This document shows positions 27,302 through 36,086 of a stretch of DNA of 64,000 bases, one piece after another; positions within the stretch are counted from its first letter, which is position 1, and every line of letters begins with the position of its first letter. A program made the translations under genes and the position numbers. Under the pieces are notes generated by a model, which searched no databases, had not been told where the DNA came from, and saw only the letters and a list, made by a program, of their open reading frames with translations. Origin of the DNA: Archangium violaceum Cb vi76 (GTDB lineage: Bacteria > Myxococcota > Myxococcia > Myxococcales > Myxococcaceae); contig NZ_JPMI01000291.1 of assembly GCF_000733295.1 (NCBI RefSeq), positions 87,873-151,872 on the forward strand, in the 5' to 3' direction.

Positions 27302-27748
27302 ATGCCCGCCACGCCTTTCTGCACCTTCGACGACTCGCTCTGGCCGCTGCTCCGGCTGCGCGTCGTGGGGGAGGCGTCGAACCAGCAGTTCGAGGAGTAC
27401 CTGAAGGTCTCCGCGTCCTACTTCCATCGCGGAGAGCCGCATGTGGTCGTTTCCGATCTGCTCCATGTCGGAATGATTTCGGCCGAGCTTCGCCGCAGGC
27501 AGGCGGAGTGGACGGCACGGCATGAGGGGATCATCCGGCGGACGTTGCTCGGCAATGCCTTCGTCATCAGCAACGCACCGTTCTTCCGGCTCGGGTTGAA
27601 CATCCTCTTCCACCTCAATCCGCCCTCCTGGCCCTATGTCGTCGTTTCCAACATGGAGCCGGCACTGGCGTGGGCCGTCGTCCGGCTGGAGGAGGTGGGC
27701 TTGCGGGAGCCCGCGGAGCGTGTCCGGCGGCACTTCGATCGGCTATAA
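27302..27748 (+). CDS. Conserved STAS-like small protein, paralogue 2
   Basis: A 148-residue paralogue of the protein at 24599-25060. It shares FCTFDDSLWPLL, the ASNQQFEEYL and VSASYFHRGEPHVV blocks, RRTLLGNAFVISN and the C-terminal LREPAERVRRHF. The bases around the start (CGTGGA.CATG.CCGCCACGC) are also shared with copy 1, so the duplicated unit includes the translation start. It lies 31 bp after the FUSC gene. Function is unknown; the arrangement suggests a link to the transporter. Confidence 0.7.
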   Translation: MPATPFCTFDDSLWPLLRLRVVGEASNQQFEEYLKVSASYFHRGEPHVVVSDLLHVGMISAELRRRQAEWTARHEGIIRRTLLGNAFVISNAPFFRLGLNILFHLNPPSWPYVVVSNMEPALAWAVVRLEEVGLREPAERVRRHFDRL

Positions 27749-27757
27749 ACAGGCCCG

Positions 27758-30700
27758 ATGAAGCGCTCCTTCCTGGTCGCGGCTTGTCTTTTCTTCCTCT
27801 CCCTCGCCGTTGCCATTCCGTCCGCGCGGGCGGCCAGCCAGCCCCGGCGCGTCACGAACGCCACGCATGTCGTGAAGCTCTGGTCCCCCTCCCAGCACCT
27901 CTACGTGAAGGGGGACATCGGGGTCTCGGACGCGCAGCTGCGCGAGCTCGAGAAGTGGTTGAATCAGCGGCCCCACTGGACCGTGGTGCTGCTGGACAGC
28001 GCCCAAGGGGAGCGCTTCGTCGACGCGGCGGGCACTTCCTTCGAGGGCATCGAGGCGGTGAAGCATGCGCTCGGCAAGGGGCTGTCGAACCGCACGGGCT
28101 TCGGTTCCCTGAAGCATCCGAAGACAGGCGAGCCGGACGGCGCCATCTTCCTGCTGTCCGTGCGTGATCGGAACCTGTCGTACTTCGGGTCCGACGCGCA
28201 GGACCGGCGCGGCCTGGGTGAGGCGAACTGGAAGGGCAGGCTCGATGCCCCGGCCATCGCCGCCATGCGCAGTGGAGGGCGCATCCTCGATGCGGTGCGC
28301 GACACCGTTACCGATATCGACAAGCGGCTGGCGGTCATCCTCGAGCTGGAGCAGGCGAACCGCGAGCGTGCCCGCCAGCGGGGAGTCTCGCGGCTGAAGC
28401 AGGCCGAAGAGGCGCTCACGGCACTCGAGACGTCTCGCTTGAAGGCCTTCGCCGTGCCGGAGTTGGAGGCGGCGAAGGCGGCGCTCGAACAGGCGCGTTC
28501 CTCCGTTGTCACGCTGGCGCCCCACCACGAGTCGCTGCTCTCCGAGGCGGAAACCCTGCGCCAGAAGGTGGAGACCCTCCTGGCCGAGATGGAGCGCCAG
28601 GAGTCCCTGCTGGACGAGCAGGCCCGTCTGCTCGAGGCCCTCGAGAAGGAATCCCGCGCCGGGCTCATCCAGCAGCAGCTCGCGGACGCGCATGCGGCGC
28701 TGCGGCGGGCTCGCGAGGCGTTCGCCCGTCAGGATCGCACCTTCCCCGAGGCGCTGCGCTCGAGCCAGGAGCCGTACGAGGCCGCCCTCGTGATCCTCCA
28801 GGAGGCCGAGTTCAAAGCGGCCTTGCGCGGCGCGCTCGTGGGCATCGCCGTCCTGGCCCTGGGCATCTTCCTCTTGCTCCTGCGGCTCGACCGGAACCGG
28901 CACATGCGCAATGCCGCCGATCTCCACGCCCAGTGGCGCAAGGCCCTCGACGAGAAGATGCAGGCGCTCTTCGAGCTGCTCGACCGGACCCACCTGGCCG
29001 CCGGCCACTCGCGAGAGGAGATCCAGAAGCGCTACTCGGGCACCACGCGCGAGCGGGCCCTGGCACTCGCCTCCGGCGTGGATGAACTGTTCCTGCTGTC
29101 CGTGGGGGCCTCTCGCGTGCTGGACCAGGCCGAGGCGCTGCTCACGGGCAGGGGCCTCCTGGATTGGCTCGTGGTCCAGTTCTCGGCCCCGCGCTTCCAG
29201 AAGGTGACGCATCTGCTGCGCGACAAGCTCATCGCCTTCCACCCCGATGATGGCATCGAGCTCGTGCTGCGGGGCCGTCCCACCGCCGAGCAGCGGCTCA
29301 TCGGAGACCTCGCCAGCTACCAGCCGTTCTCGCTGCACTTCGAGGAACTCATCGAGGCCTTCAACACGCGCGCCAGCAATGTCCTCCCGGTGCTCGAGGT
29401 GCTGGAGGCCGTGCCGGGTCAGGCGGGGGCGGGCGTCGCGGCGCTGGAGCGCCTCCTCTCCGAGGTGCACACGGTGGAGTCCGAGGCCGTGCGGCTTCGC
29501 GTCCCCGCGCTCCTCGAGCGGGTCGTGCCGTCGCTCGAGGCGCTCCTCGCGGAGGCGCGCTCGCTCCTCGTGGAGGATCCGATGGGCGCATTCCACGGGC
29601 CGCTCGCCAGTGCACGCCAGCAGGGCGCGGACACGTCGGAGCTGCTGCTCGTGCTCGCTCGTGGCCGCTCGGAGGGGGTGCCCCTGGCGGAGCGTGCGGG
29701 GGAGGCGCTCGCGTCCGCCGGACTGTCCCGCCAGTGGCTCGACGAGGCGCTCGACACGCTCCACCGTCAGTCCGACGAGGTGGCGCGAGCGTTGGTGACG
29801 CGCCAGGCCGGCGTGGACGTGAAGGCCCTCGCCGAGGCGCTCGGGCGGCTGGAGCAGCGCGCGGCCGAGGCGGGGCGGCTCGTGGAGGGGTGCGGACGCG
29901 CTCGCGCCGAGCTGACGCGGGTGACGGAGGAGCTCGAGACGGCTCGGGCCGGATTGGGCCAGGCCATGGGTCTGGCGCCCGCGTTGATGCTGCGGGAGGA
30001 GGGGAGGGATCCTTCCGTGCGCCTCACCTCGGGCGAGCAGTCGCTCGCGCGGGGCCGCGAGGCGCTGAGCCGAGGCGAGCTGGAGGCCGCGCGCACCGGC
30101 GTCGAGGCGGCCCTCGCGGGCGCGTCCGAGGCGGCGCAGTGGGTGGCCCGGAGCCGCGAGGTGCACGCCCGCTTCGAGGCATGGTGCGAGGAGTGCCGGG
30201 CCGAGGCGAAGCGGTTCGCGGGGTTCATGGCCGAGCGCCAGGCCCCACTGACGGAAACGATGCGCCGCTACCTGCCGTCGGCGCTGAGATTGCGCGCGGA
30301 CGATCCGATTCACCCCAACGCGAATGGCACCGTCCAGGACAACCTGCGCGAGGCCGCCTCGAACACGCAGCGGGCCGCGGAGCTGCTCCAGTCGGCGCTC
30401 AAGCTCTTCTCCCAGGGATGGTTGCTCACCTCGGCCGAGCGGATCGGCCAGGTGCGGGAACAGCAGGCACTCGCCGTGCACCGGCTCGAAGAGCTCACGG
30501 AGAAGGTGCGTCAGCTCCAGGCCGCCGAGGAAGCGAATCCGCAACTGCTCTCGGCGGCCGAGGCGCTCGCCGCCGCGTGTGCCGTCGAGGTGGACGATCC
30601 TCGCGTCATGGCGCCTACCCGGAGCACGCTCGAGACGGCACGGGGGCTGGTGGAGGCGGCCCGTGCCATGGTGGGCGTCCTGCCCGGTGATCCGCTCGAG

Positions 30701-31555
30701 GCGGCCGAGCGGCTGTCGGCGGCGAATCTGTCGCTCGCCCATGTCCAGCGGAGCGTGGCGAATGATCACTCGCTGCACGCTCGCGCCGGGGAGGGTCTGC
30801 GCTGCGCCCGGTCGGCGTTCGAGGGCGCCCAGCAGTGGGTGCGGCGCGCCGCGACGGATGGCATCACCGACAGCCGTGAGACCACGCGCGCCGTGAATGC
30901 GATCGGCTCGCTGGAGGGGGAGATCCAGAAGGCGGAAGATACGTTCGGCAAGCCCCACGGCGACTGGCTCGCGCTCGAGAGCGAGGGCGAGCGGCTCGAG
31001 CTTCAGGTGGCCCGCGAGGCCGCCGCGCTGCGCAACGAGCTGGAGGCCGCCGAGCGTGCGGTGCGAGCCATTCAAGAGGCGGGGAAGCCGGTCAAACGCG
31101 CCAAGGACTGGTTCCCGTCCCATGGCGTCACCATCCGGGGGAATCCCGGCTCACGGCGGCTCACCGAGGCCCGCGCGGCCCTCCAGAATGGGGACTACGC
31201 CTCCGCCCAGTCGGCCGCCGAGAACGCCTCGCAGCTCGCGCTCGCGGCCATCGCCGCGGCCGAGCAGGAGGTCGCCCGATACGTCGAGGAGGAACGGCGG
31301 CGCGAGGAGGAGCGGGAGCGCGAGAGGGAACGCGAGCGCGAGAGGGAACGCGAGCGGCAGCGCGAGCGCGAACGGGAGTACAGCTGGAGCTCCAGCAGCT
31401 CGAGCAGTTCGAGCTCCTTCTTCAGCAGCTCCAGCTCCAGCGACTCGGGCTTCTCCAGCTCGTCCTGGAGCGACAGCTCCAGCAGCAGCAGCTCCAGCGA
31501 TTCGAGCTCCAGCTCCAGCTCCAACGACTCGGGCTTCGGCAGCTCGAGCTGGTGA
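27758..31555 (+). CDS. Giant TPM-domain membrane protein with coiled coils and Ser-rich tail
   Basis: A 1265-residue protein. It has a signal peptide (LVAACLFFLSLAVAIPSARA, to about residue 26), an N-terminal TPM_phosphatase-like domain (LYVKGDIGVSDAQLRELEKW, HWTVVLLDSAQGERF), one membrane helix near residues 355-370 (GALVGIAVLALGIFLLLLRL), and then about 800 residues of alpha-helical repeats and coiled coil. The end has an Arg/Glu-alternating run (about residues 1183-1207) and a Ser-rich tail with scattered W, F and D ending GFGSSSW, which resembles the low-complexity ends of YgcG-type TPM proteins. Its role is unknown; it is probably anchored in the envelope. It begins 10 bp after the STAS-like gene. 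Confidence 0.8.
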   Translation: MKRSFLVAACLFFLSLAVAIPSARAASQPRRVTNATHVVKLWSPSQHLYVKGDIGVSDAQLRELEKWLNQRPHWTVVLLDSAQGERFVDAAGTSFEGIEAVKHALGKGLSNRTGFGSLKHPKTGEPDGAIFLLSVRDRNLSYFGSDAQDRRGLGEANWKGRLDAPAIAAMRSGGRILDAVRDTVTDIDKRLAVILELEQANRERARQRGVSRLKQAEEALTALETSRLKAFAVPELEAAKAALEQARSSVVTLAPHHESLLSEAETLRQKVETLLAEMERQESLLDEQARLLEALEKESRAGLIQQQLADAHAALRRAREAFARQDRTFPEALRSSQEPYEAALVILQEAEFKAALRGALVGIAVLALGIFLLLLRLDRNRHMRNAADLHAQWRKALDEKMQALFELLDRTHLAAGHSREEIQKRYSGTTRERALALASGVDELFLLSVGASRVLDQAEALLTGRGLLDWLVVQFSAPRFQKVTHLLRDKLIAFHPDDGIELVLRGRPTAEQRLIGDLASYQPFSLHFEELIEAFNTRASNVLPVLEVLEAVPGQAGAGVAALERLLSEVHTVESEAVRLRVPALLERVVPSLEALLAEARSLLVEDPMGAFHGPLASARQQGADTSELLLVLARGRSEGVPLAERAGEALASAGLSRQWLDEALDTLHRQSDEVARALVTRQAGVDVKALAEALGRLEQRAAEAGRLVEGCGRARAELTRVTEELETARAGLGQAMGLAPALMLREEGRDPSVRLTSGEQSLARGREALSRGELEAARTGVEAALAGASEAAQWVARSREVHARFEAWCEECRAEAKRFAGFMAERQAPLTETMRRYLPSALRLRADDPIHPNANGTVQDNLREAASNTQRAAELLQSALKLFSQGWLLTSAERIGQVREQQALAVHRLEELTEKVRQLQAAEEANPQLLSAAEALAAACAVEVDDPRVMAPTRSTLETARGLVEAARAMVGVLPGDPLEAAERLSAANLSLAHVQRSVANDHSLHARAGEGLRCARSAFEGAQQWVRRAATDGITDSRETTRAVNAIGSLEGEIQKAEDTFGKPHGDWLALESEGERLELQVAREAAALRNELEAAERAVRAIQEAGKPVKRAKDWFPSHGVTIRGNPGSRRLTEARAALQNGDYASAQSAAENASQLALAAIAAAEQEVARYVEEERRREEERERERERERERERERQREREREYSWSSSSSSSSSSFFSSSSSSDSGFSSSSWSDSSSSSSSSDSSSSSSSNDSGFGSSSW

Positions 31556-31566
31556 GCCCTGGCTTT

Positions 31567-31593
31567 ACCCGTTCGTGACGGAGAACGGGTTTT
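31567..31593 (+). terminator. Intrinsic terminator after the TPM gene
   Basis: ACCCGTTC and GAACGGGT form a perfect 8-bp stem with an 8-base loop, followed directly by TTT (a run of four T including the last stem base), 12 bp after the stop. It is the clearest intrinsic terminator in the window. Confidence 0.75.
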
Positions 31594-31643
31594 CGCCCAC
31601 ATACAACCCCCACCGCCGCCTGCCTGCCTGCCCCATCCTGTGC

Positions 31644-31691
31644 TTGACAATTCCCCCCCCCCGGGGATTAGTTAGTTTGCGGTCACTAACT
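31644..31691 (+). promoter_or_regulatory. Promoter with TetR-type operator for the RND efflux operon
   Basis: A TTGACA -35 box at 31644-31649 is followed by an AT-rich -10 region around 31667-31673. Overlapping and following it, AGTTAGT (31670-31676) and ACTAACT (31685-31691) form a perfect 7-bp inverted repeat with an 8-base spacer. TTAGT...ACTAA sites like this are typical of TetR/AcrR repressors of efflux pumps. A repressor bound here would cover the -10 and start site. No tetR gene is present in the window next to the operon. Confidence 0.65.
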
Positions 31692-31751
31692 TATCTCGGG
31701 CCGAGGAACTGCCCCTCTCGAAGGGGGGGTAGGGAGCACGGGAGCACAGGT

Positions 31752-32876
31752 ATGCAGAAGATTCTTCGGAATGGCAGGACGGGTAGGACGCCGACGTTCA
31801 AGGTGCTGGTGGCGGGCGGATTGGTGTTGACGCTCGGAGCGGGTTGTGGCTCGCGGGTGGACGCCGCGCAGGGCAAGCCGGGGGCGCAGCAGGCCTCGGC
31901 GCAGGAGCCCGCGGTGAAGGCGGACACGGTGGAGGTGGGAGAGGCGAAGGTTCCTCGCTTCCTCACGCTGACCGGCTCGCTGTCGGCCTACGAGGACTCG
32001 GACGTGGCCGCCGGTGCCGCCGGCAAGGTGACGTCCGTGCACGTCGAGCGCGGCTCGGTGGTGAAGAAGGGCGACGTGCTGGTGAAGCTGGACGCGCGCA
32101 CCGCGGCGGCGAGCCTCGAGGAGGCCCGCGCCCAGATGGCCCTGGTCAAGTCCCAGCAGGCCCTGGCCGACGCCGAGTGCGAGCGCAACCAGAAGCTCTT
32201 CGAGGGTGGCTCCGTGTCCACCGCCGATCATGATCGCGCCCAGGCCCAGTGCCGCAACGCGGCGGCGCAGGCCGCGGCCACCGCCGCGCGCCTGAGCCTG
32301 CTGGAGATCAACGCGGCCGACGCCACCATCCGCGCCCCGTTCGACGGCGTGGTGCTCGAGCGCGTGGTGTCCGTGGGCGAGTACGTCCGCCAGGACTCCA
32401 AGGTGGTGACGCTGGTGGCGCTGGATCCGCTGCGCCTGGAGCTCACCGTGCCGGAGTCCTCGGCCGCCTTCATCCGCAAGGATCAGGAGGTGGAGTTCAC
32501 CCTCACGGCGGCGCCCAACGTGGTGCACAAGACGAAGGTGTCCTTCGTGGGCGCGGGCCTGCGCCGCGGCACGCGCGACCTGGTGGTGGAGGCGCTGGTG
32601 CCCAACAAGGATCGCTCGCTGCTGCCGGGCCAGTTCGCCACGGCGAAGGTGCAGCTGGGCGAGCAGCAGCTCCCGGTGGTGCCGCGCACGGCGGTGGTGG
32701 AGGACGGCCCGCGCCACAAGGTCTTCGTGGTGAGCGACGGGCGGCTGGAGGAGCGCGTCGTCCAGGTGAGCGAGTCCGCGGCGGACTCGCTGGGCGTGAT
32801 GGCGGGCGTTCGCGTGGGCGAGCGCGTGGTGGCGGTGGCGCGGGGTGACCTGCGCGACGGCCAGAAGCTTCAGTAG
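31752..32876 (+). CDS. RND efflux periplasmic adaptor (membrane fusion protein)
   Basis: A 374-residue lipoprotein adaptor with lipobox LTLGAGC near residue 33. It has the first half-lipoyl block (AAGAAGKVTSVHVERGSVVK), a short helical hairpin (EEARAQMALVKSQQALADAE), a second half-lipoyl block beginning IRAPFDGVV, and beta-barrel and membrane-proximal domains to the end. It links the RND pump to the outer-membrane channel. It is first in a three-gene operon; the pump gene starts 15 bp downstream. Confidence 0.93.
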   Translation: MQKILRNGRTGRTPTFKVLVAGGLVLTLGAGCGSRVDAAQGKPGAQQASAQEPAVKADTVEVGEAKVPRFLTLTGSLSAYEDSDVAAGAAGKVTSVHVERGSVVKKGDVLVKLDARTAAASLEEARAQMALVKSQQALADAECERNQKLFEGGSVSTADHDRAQAQCRNAAAQAAATAARLSLLEINAADATIRAPFDGVVLERVVSVGEYVRQDSKVVTLVALDPLRLELTVPESSAAFIRKDQEVEFTLTAAPNVVHKTKVSFVGAGLRRGTRDLVVEALVPNKDRSLLPGQFATAKVQLGEQQLPVVPRTAVVEDGPRHKVFVVSDGRLEERVVQVSESAADSLGVMAGVRVGERVVAVARGDLRDGQKLQ

Positions 32877-32891
32877 GCGAGGGCACCGCAC

Positions 32892-35800
32892 ATGCAATGG
32901 CTCGCGAGTATCTGTGTCCGTAAGCCCGTCTTCGCGTCGGTGCTCATCCTGCTGATCTGTGTGGTCGGCGGCGCCGGCTACATGAAGCTCAACGTCGATC
33001 GCTTCCCCAAGGTGGACTTCCCCGTCGTGGTGGTGAACACGGTCATGCGTGGCGCCGCCCCCGAGGAGATGGAGATCGACATCACCGAGAAGGTGGAGGA
33101 GGCGGTCAACACCATCTCGGGTATCGACGAGATGAACTCCACGACCTCCGAGGGCGTGAGCACGGTGGTCATCACGTTCGTCCTGGAGAAGGACGTGGAT
33201 GTGGCCGTGCAGGAGGTGCGCGACCGCATCAATCAGATCACCTACGAACTGCCGCGGGACGCCGAGACGCCGCTGGTGCAGAAGTTCGATCCGGACGCCG
33301 TGCCAGTCATCATCCTGTCCGTGCAGGCGGAGAAGCCGGTGCGGGAGATCACCGAGTACGCGGATCGCGTGCTGCGCCGGAGGCTGGAGACGGTGCCGGG
33401 AGTGGGCCAGGTGACGCTCATCGGTGGCCGCAAGCGTCAGGTGAACGTGTGGATGGACCCGGCGAGGATGCGCGCGGCGGGCGTGAGCGCGGGACAGCTG
33501 CAGGCCGCGCTGGCCTCGCAGAACATGTCGCTGCCCGGTGGCAGCATCGAGACGGGCCCGCAGCGCTTCACCCTGCGTCTGCGCGGGCGTGTCACGAGCG
33601 TGGAGGAGCTGGGCAACCTCGTGCTGCGCGAGAGCAATGGCCACATCCTGCGCGTGAAGGACGTGGCCCGGGTGGAGGATGGTGAGCAGGAGGCGGAGAC
33701 GGCCGCCATGCGCGATGGCAAGTCCGCCGTGCTGCTGTCCATCCGCAAGCAGTCCGGTGAGAACACGGTGTCGCTGGTGGCCGAGGTGCTCCGGCGCGTG
33801 AAGGATCTGACGCCGATGCTGCCGCCGGGCTACTCGCTGCAGGTGGTGCGCGACAACTCGGAGACGACCCTCACCGCCGTGCACGCGGTGCAGGAGCACC
33901 TGCTGCTGGGGGGTCTGTTCGCCGCGCTGGTGGTGCTGCTGTTCCTCGGAAGCTGGCGCAGCACCATCATCGCCGCGCTCGCCATCCCCACGTCCATCAT
34001 CGGCACCTTCGCGGTGATGAAGTACCTGGACCTCAACCTCAACAGCATCAGTCTTCTGGCGCTCGCGCTGGCGGTGGGTATCGTCATCGACGACGCCATC
34101 GTGGTGCTGGAGAACATCCACCGCTTCATCCACGAGAAGAAGCTCAAGCCCTTCCCGGCCGCCATCCTGGCCACCAAGGAGATCGGCCTCGCGGTGCTCG
34201 CCACCACGCTGTCGCTGCTCGCGGTGTTCCTCCCGGTGGCCTTCATGGGCGGCATGCCCGGGCGCTTCCTGAGCAGCTTCGGCCTGACGATGGGCGCCTC
34301 CATCGCCGTGTCGCTGCTGGTGTCCTTCACGCTCACGCCCATGCTGTGCGCGCGTTGGCTGGGTGGCGCGGCGACTTCCGAGCACGGGGGTCATCACCGC
34401 AAGCCCCTGCTGGAGCGTGCCACGGACATCGTCTACATGCCCATGGAGCGGGCCTATGAGCGCGCCCTGCGCTGGGTGATGGCGCACCGCTGGGTGGCCG
34501 TCGTGGCCTCGGTGGTGACGCTCGGCTCGTGCGGCCCCCTCATGGGCGCCGTCCCCAAGGGCTTCCTCCCCAAGAGCGACGAGGCCCAGTTCCAGGTGAG
34601 CGTCCGCATGCCCGAGGGCACCAGCCTGGACTCCACGCTCCTGGTGACCGAGCGGGTCGCCCGCGAGATGCGCGAGAAGATTCCCGAGGTGACCTCCACG
34701 CTCGTCACCATCGGCGAGGGCGCGGACAAGACGCCCAACGTGGCCGGCATCTTCGTGAAGATCGTCAACCCGGATCAGCGCGCGGCCACCCAGGACGAGA
34801 TCATGAACAAGGTGCGCAATGAGATCACCTCCAAGATGCCCAAGGCGTACCGGGTGAGCGTGTCCAACGCGCCGCTCTTCGGCGGTGCGGGGACGCAGGC
34901 GGCCGTCCAGTACGTGGTGACGGGTCCCGAGTTCGACGAGCTGGGCAAGCAGGCCTCCATTCTGCTGGGCAAGCTGAAGCAGGTTCCCGGCGTGGTGGAC
35001 GCGGACAGCAACCTCATCATCGGCAAGCCCGAGGTGAGCGCGTACATCGACCGTTCCCGCGCCGCGGACCTGGGCGTGCAGGTGCCCGACGTGGCCGCCA
35101 CGCTGCAGATGGTGGTGGGTGGCCTCGACGTGTCCACCTACGTGGAGAATGGCAACCTGTACGACGTGCGGCTGCGCGCCGAGCCGTCCGCTCGCGCCAG
35201 CATGGAGGACATCCGCCAGCTCACCGTGCCCTCGGCCCGGCTCGGCTCCGTCCCCCTGTCGGACGTGGTGAACCTGCAGCAGGAGGAAGGTCCCTCGCAG
35301 ATCAGCCGCATGAACCGCCAGCGGCAGATCATGCTCTCCGCCAACACCGCCCCGGGCGTGAGCACGGGTCAGATCGTGGAGCAGTTCGACAAGATCATCG
35401 CGGAGTCGAAGCTGCCGGCCGGCTACGCGGCGAGGCCCGCGGGTCAGTCCCGCGAGATCGGCCGCACGGTGGGCAACTTCGCCCTGGCGTTCGGCCTGGC
35501 CTTCATCTTCATGTACCTGATCCTCGCCGCGCAGTTCGAGTCGTGGATCCACCCCATCACCATCCTCCTGTCCCTGCCGCTCACCGTCCCGTTCGCGTTG
35601 ATCTCCCTGCTGGTGTTCAAGCAGTCGCTCGACATGTACTCGATGCTGGGTCTGCTGGTGCTCTTCGGCGTGGTGAAGAAGAACTCGATTCTGCAGATCG
35701 ACCACACCAACCAGCTCCGGCGCGAGGGCATGAACCGGCTGGAGGCCATCATCCACGGCAGCAAGGACCGGTTGCGGCCCATCCTCATGACCACGCTGTC

Positions 35801-36086
35801 GTTCGTGGCGGGCATGATTCCGCTGCTGCTCTCCAAGGGCGTGGGCGCGAGCTTCAACCAGGCCACGGCCGGCGTGGTGGTGGGTGGTCAGACGTTGTCG
35901 CTGGTGCTCACGCTGCTGGTGACGCCAGTGGCCTATTCGTTGTTCGACGACGCCTCGGCGTGGTTCGGCCGGAAGTTCGCCTCCAAGCGCTCGCCCGAGG
36001 AGACGGGTGAGGCCGAGGTGGCCCGTGCCTATGGCGGCGACACGCTCGCCGAGCTGCGCCCGGCACATGATTCGGAGGCAGCATGA
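32892..36086 (+). CDS. RND multidrug efflux pump, HAE1/AcrB type
   Basis: A 1064-residue inner-membrane pump with 12 helices and two large periplasmic loops. The N-terminus, LASICVRKPVFASVLILLIC, is standard, as are the LEKDVDVAVQEVRDRI and LNSISLLALALAVGIVIDDA blocks; the Asp pair of the proton relay is present in helix 4. The C-terminal half has MLGLLVLFGVVKKNSILQID. It exports drugs, lipids or other hydrophobic compounds using the proton gradient. The substrate cannot be told. The last four bases overlap the TolC-like gene. Confidence 0.95.
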   Translation: MQWLASICVRKPVFASVLILLICVVGGAGYMKLNVDRFPKVDFPVVVVNTVMRGAAPEEMEIDITEKVEEAVNTISGIDEMNSTTSEGVSTVVITFVLEKDVDVAVQEVRDRINQITYELPRDAETPLVQKFDPDAVPVIILSVQAEKPVREITEYADRVLRRRLETVPGVGQVTLIGGRKRQVNVWMDPARMRAAGVSAGQLQAALASQNMSLPGGSIETGPQRFTLRLRGRVTSVEELGNLVLRESNGHILRVKDVARVEDGEQEAETAAMRDGKSAVLLSIRKQSGENTVSLVAEVLRRVKDLTPMLPPGYSLQVVRDNSETTLTAVHAVQEHLLLGGLFAALVVLLFLGSWRSTIIAALAIPTSIIGTFAVMKYLDLNLNSISLLALALAVGIVIDDAIVVLENIHRFIHEKKLKPFPAAILATKEIGLAVLATTLSLLAVFLPVAFMGGMPGRFLSSFGLTMGASIAVSLLVSFTLTPMLCARWLGGAATSEHGGHHRKPLLERATDIVYMPMERAYERALRWVMAHRWVAVVASVVTLGSCGPLMGAVPKGFLPKSDEAQFQVSVRMPEGTSLDSTLLVTERVAREMREKIPEVTSTLVTIGEGADKTPNVAGIFVKIVNPDQRAATQDEIMNKVRNEITSKMPKAYRVSVSNAPLFGGAGTQAAVQYVVTGPEFDELGKQASILLGKLKQVPGVVDADSNLIIGKPEVSAYIDRSRAADLGVQVPDVAATLQMVVGGLDVSTYVENGNLYDVRLRAEPSARASMEDIRQLTVPSARLGSVPLSDVVNLQQEEGPSQISRMNRQRQIMLSANTAPGVSTGQIVEQFDKIIAESKLPAGYAARPAGQSREIGRTVGNFALAFGLAFIFMYLILAAQFESWIHPITILLSLPLTVPFALISLLVFKQSLDMYSMLGLLVLFGVVKKNSILQIDHTNQLRREGMNRLEAIIHGSKDRLRPILMTTLSFVAGMIPLLLSKGVGASFNQATAGVVVGGQTLSLVLTLLVTPVAYSLFDDASAWFGRKFASKRSPEETGEAEVARAYGGDTLAELRPAHDSEAA

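Noticed and set aside
31255..31550. Tandem short repeats that might look like a CRISPR or minisatellite locus
   Set aside because: They are in-frame low-complexity codons for Arg-Glu and Ser runs within the TPM protein; there are no equal-length unique spacers.
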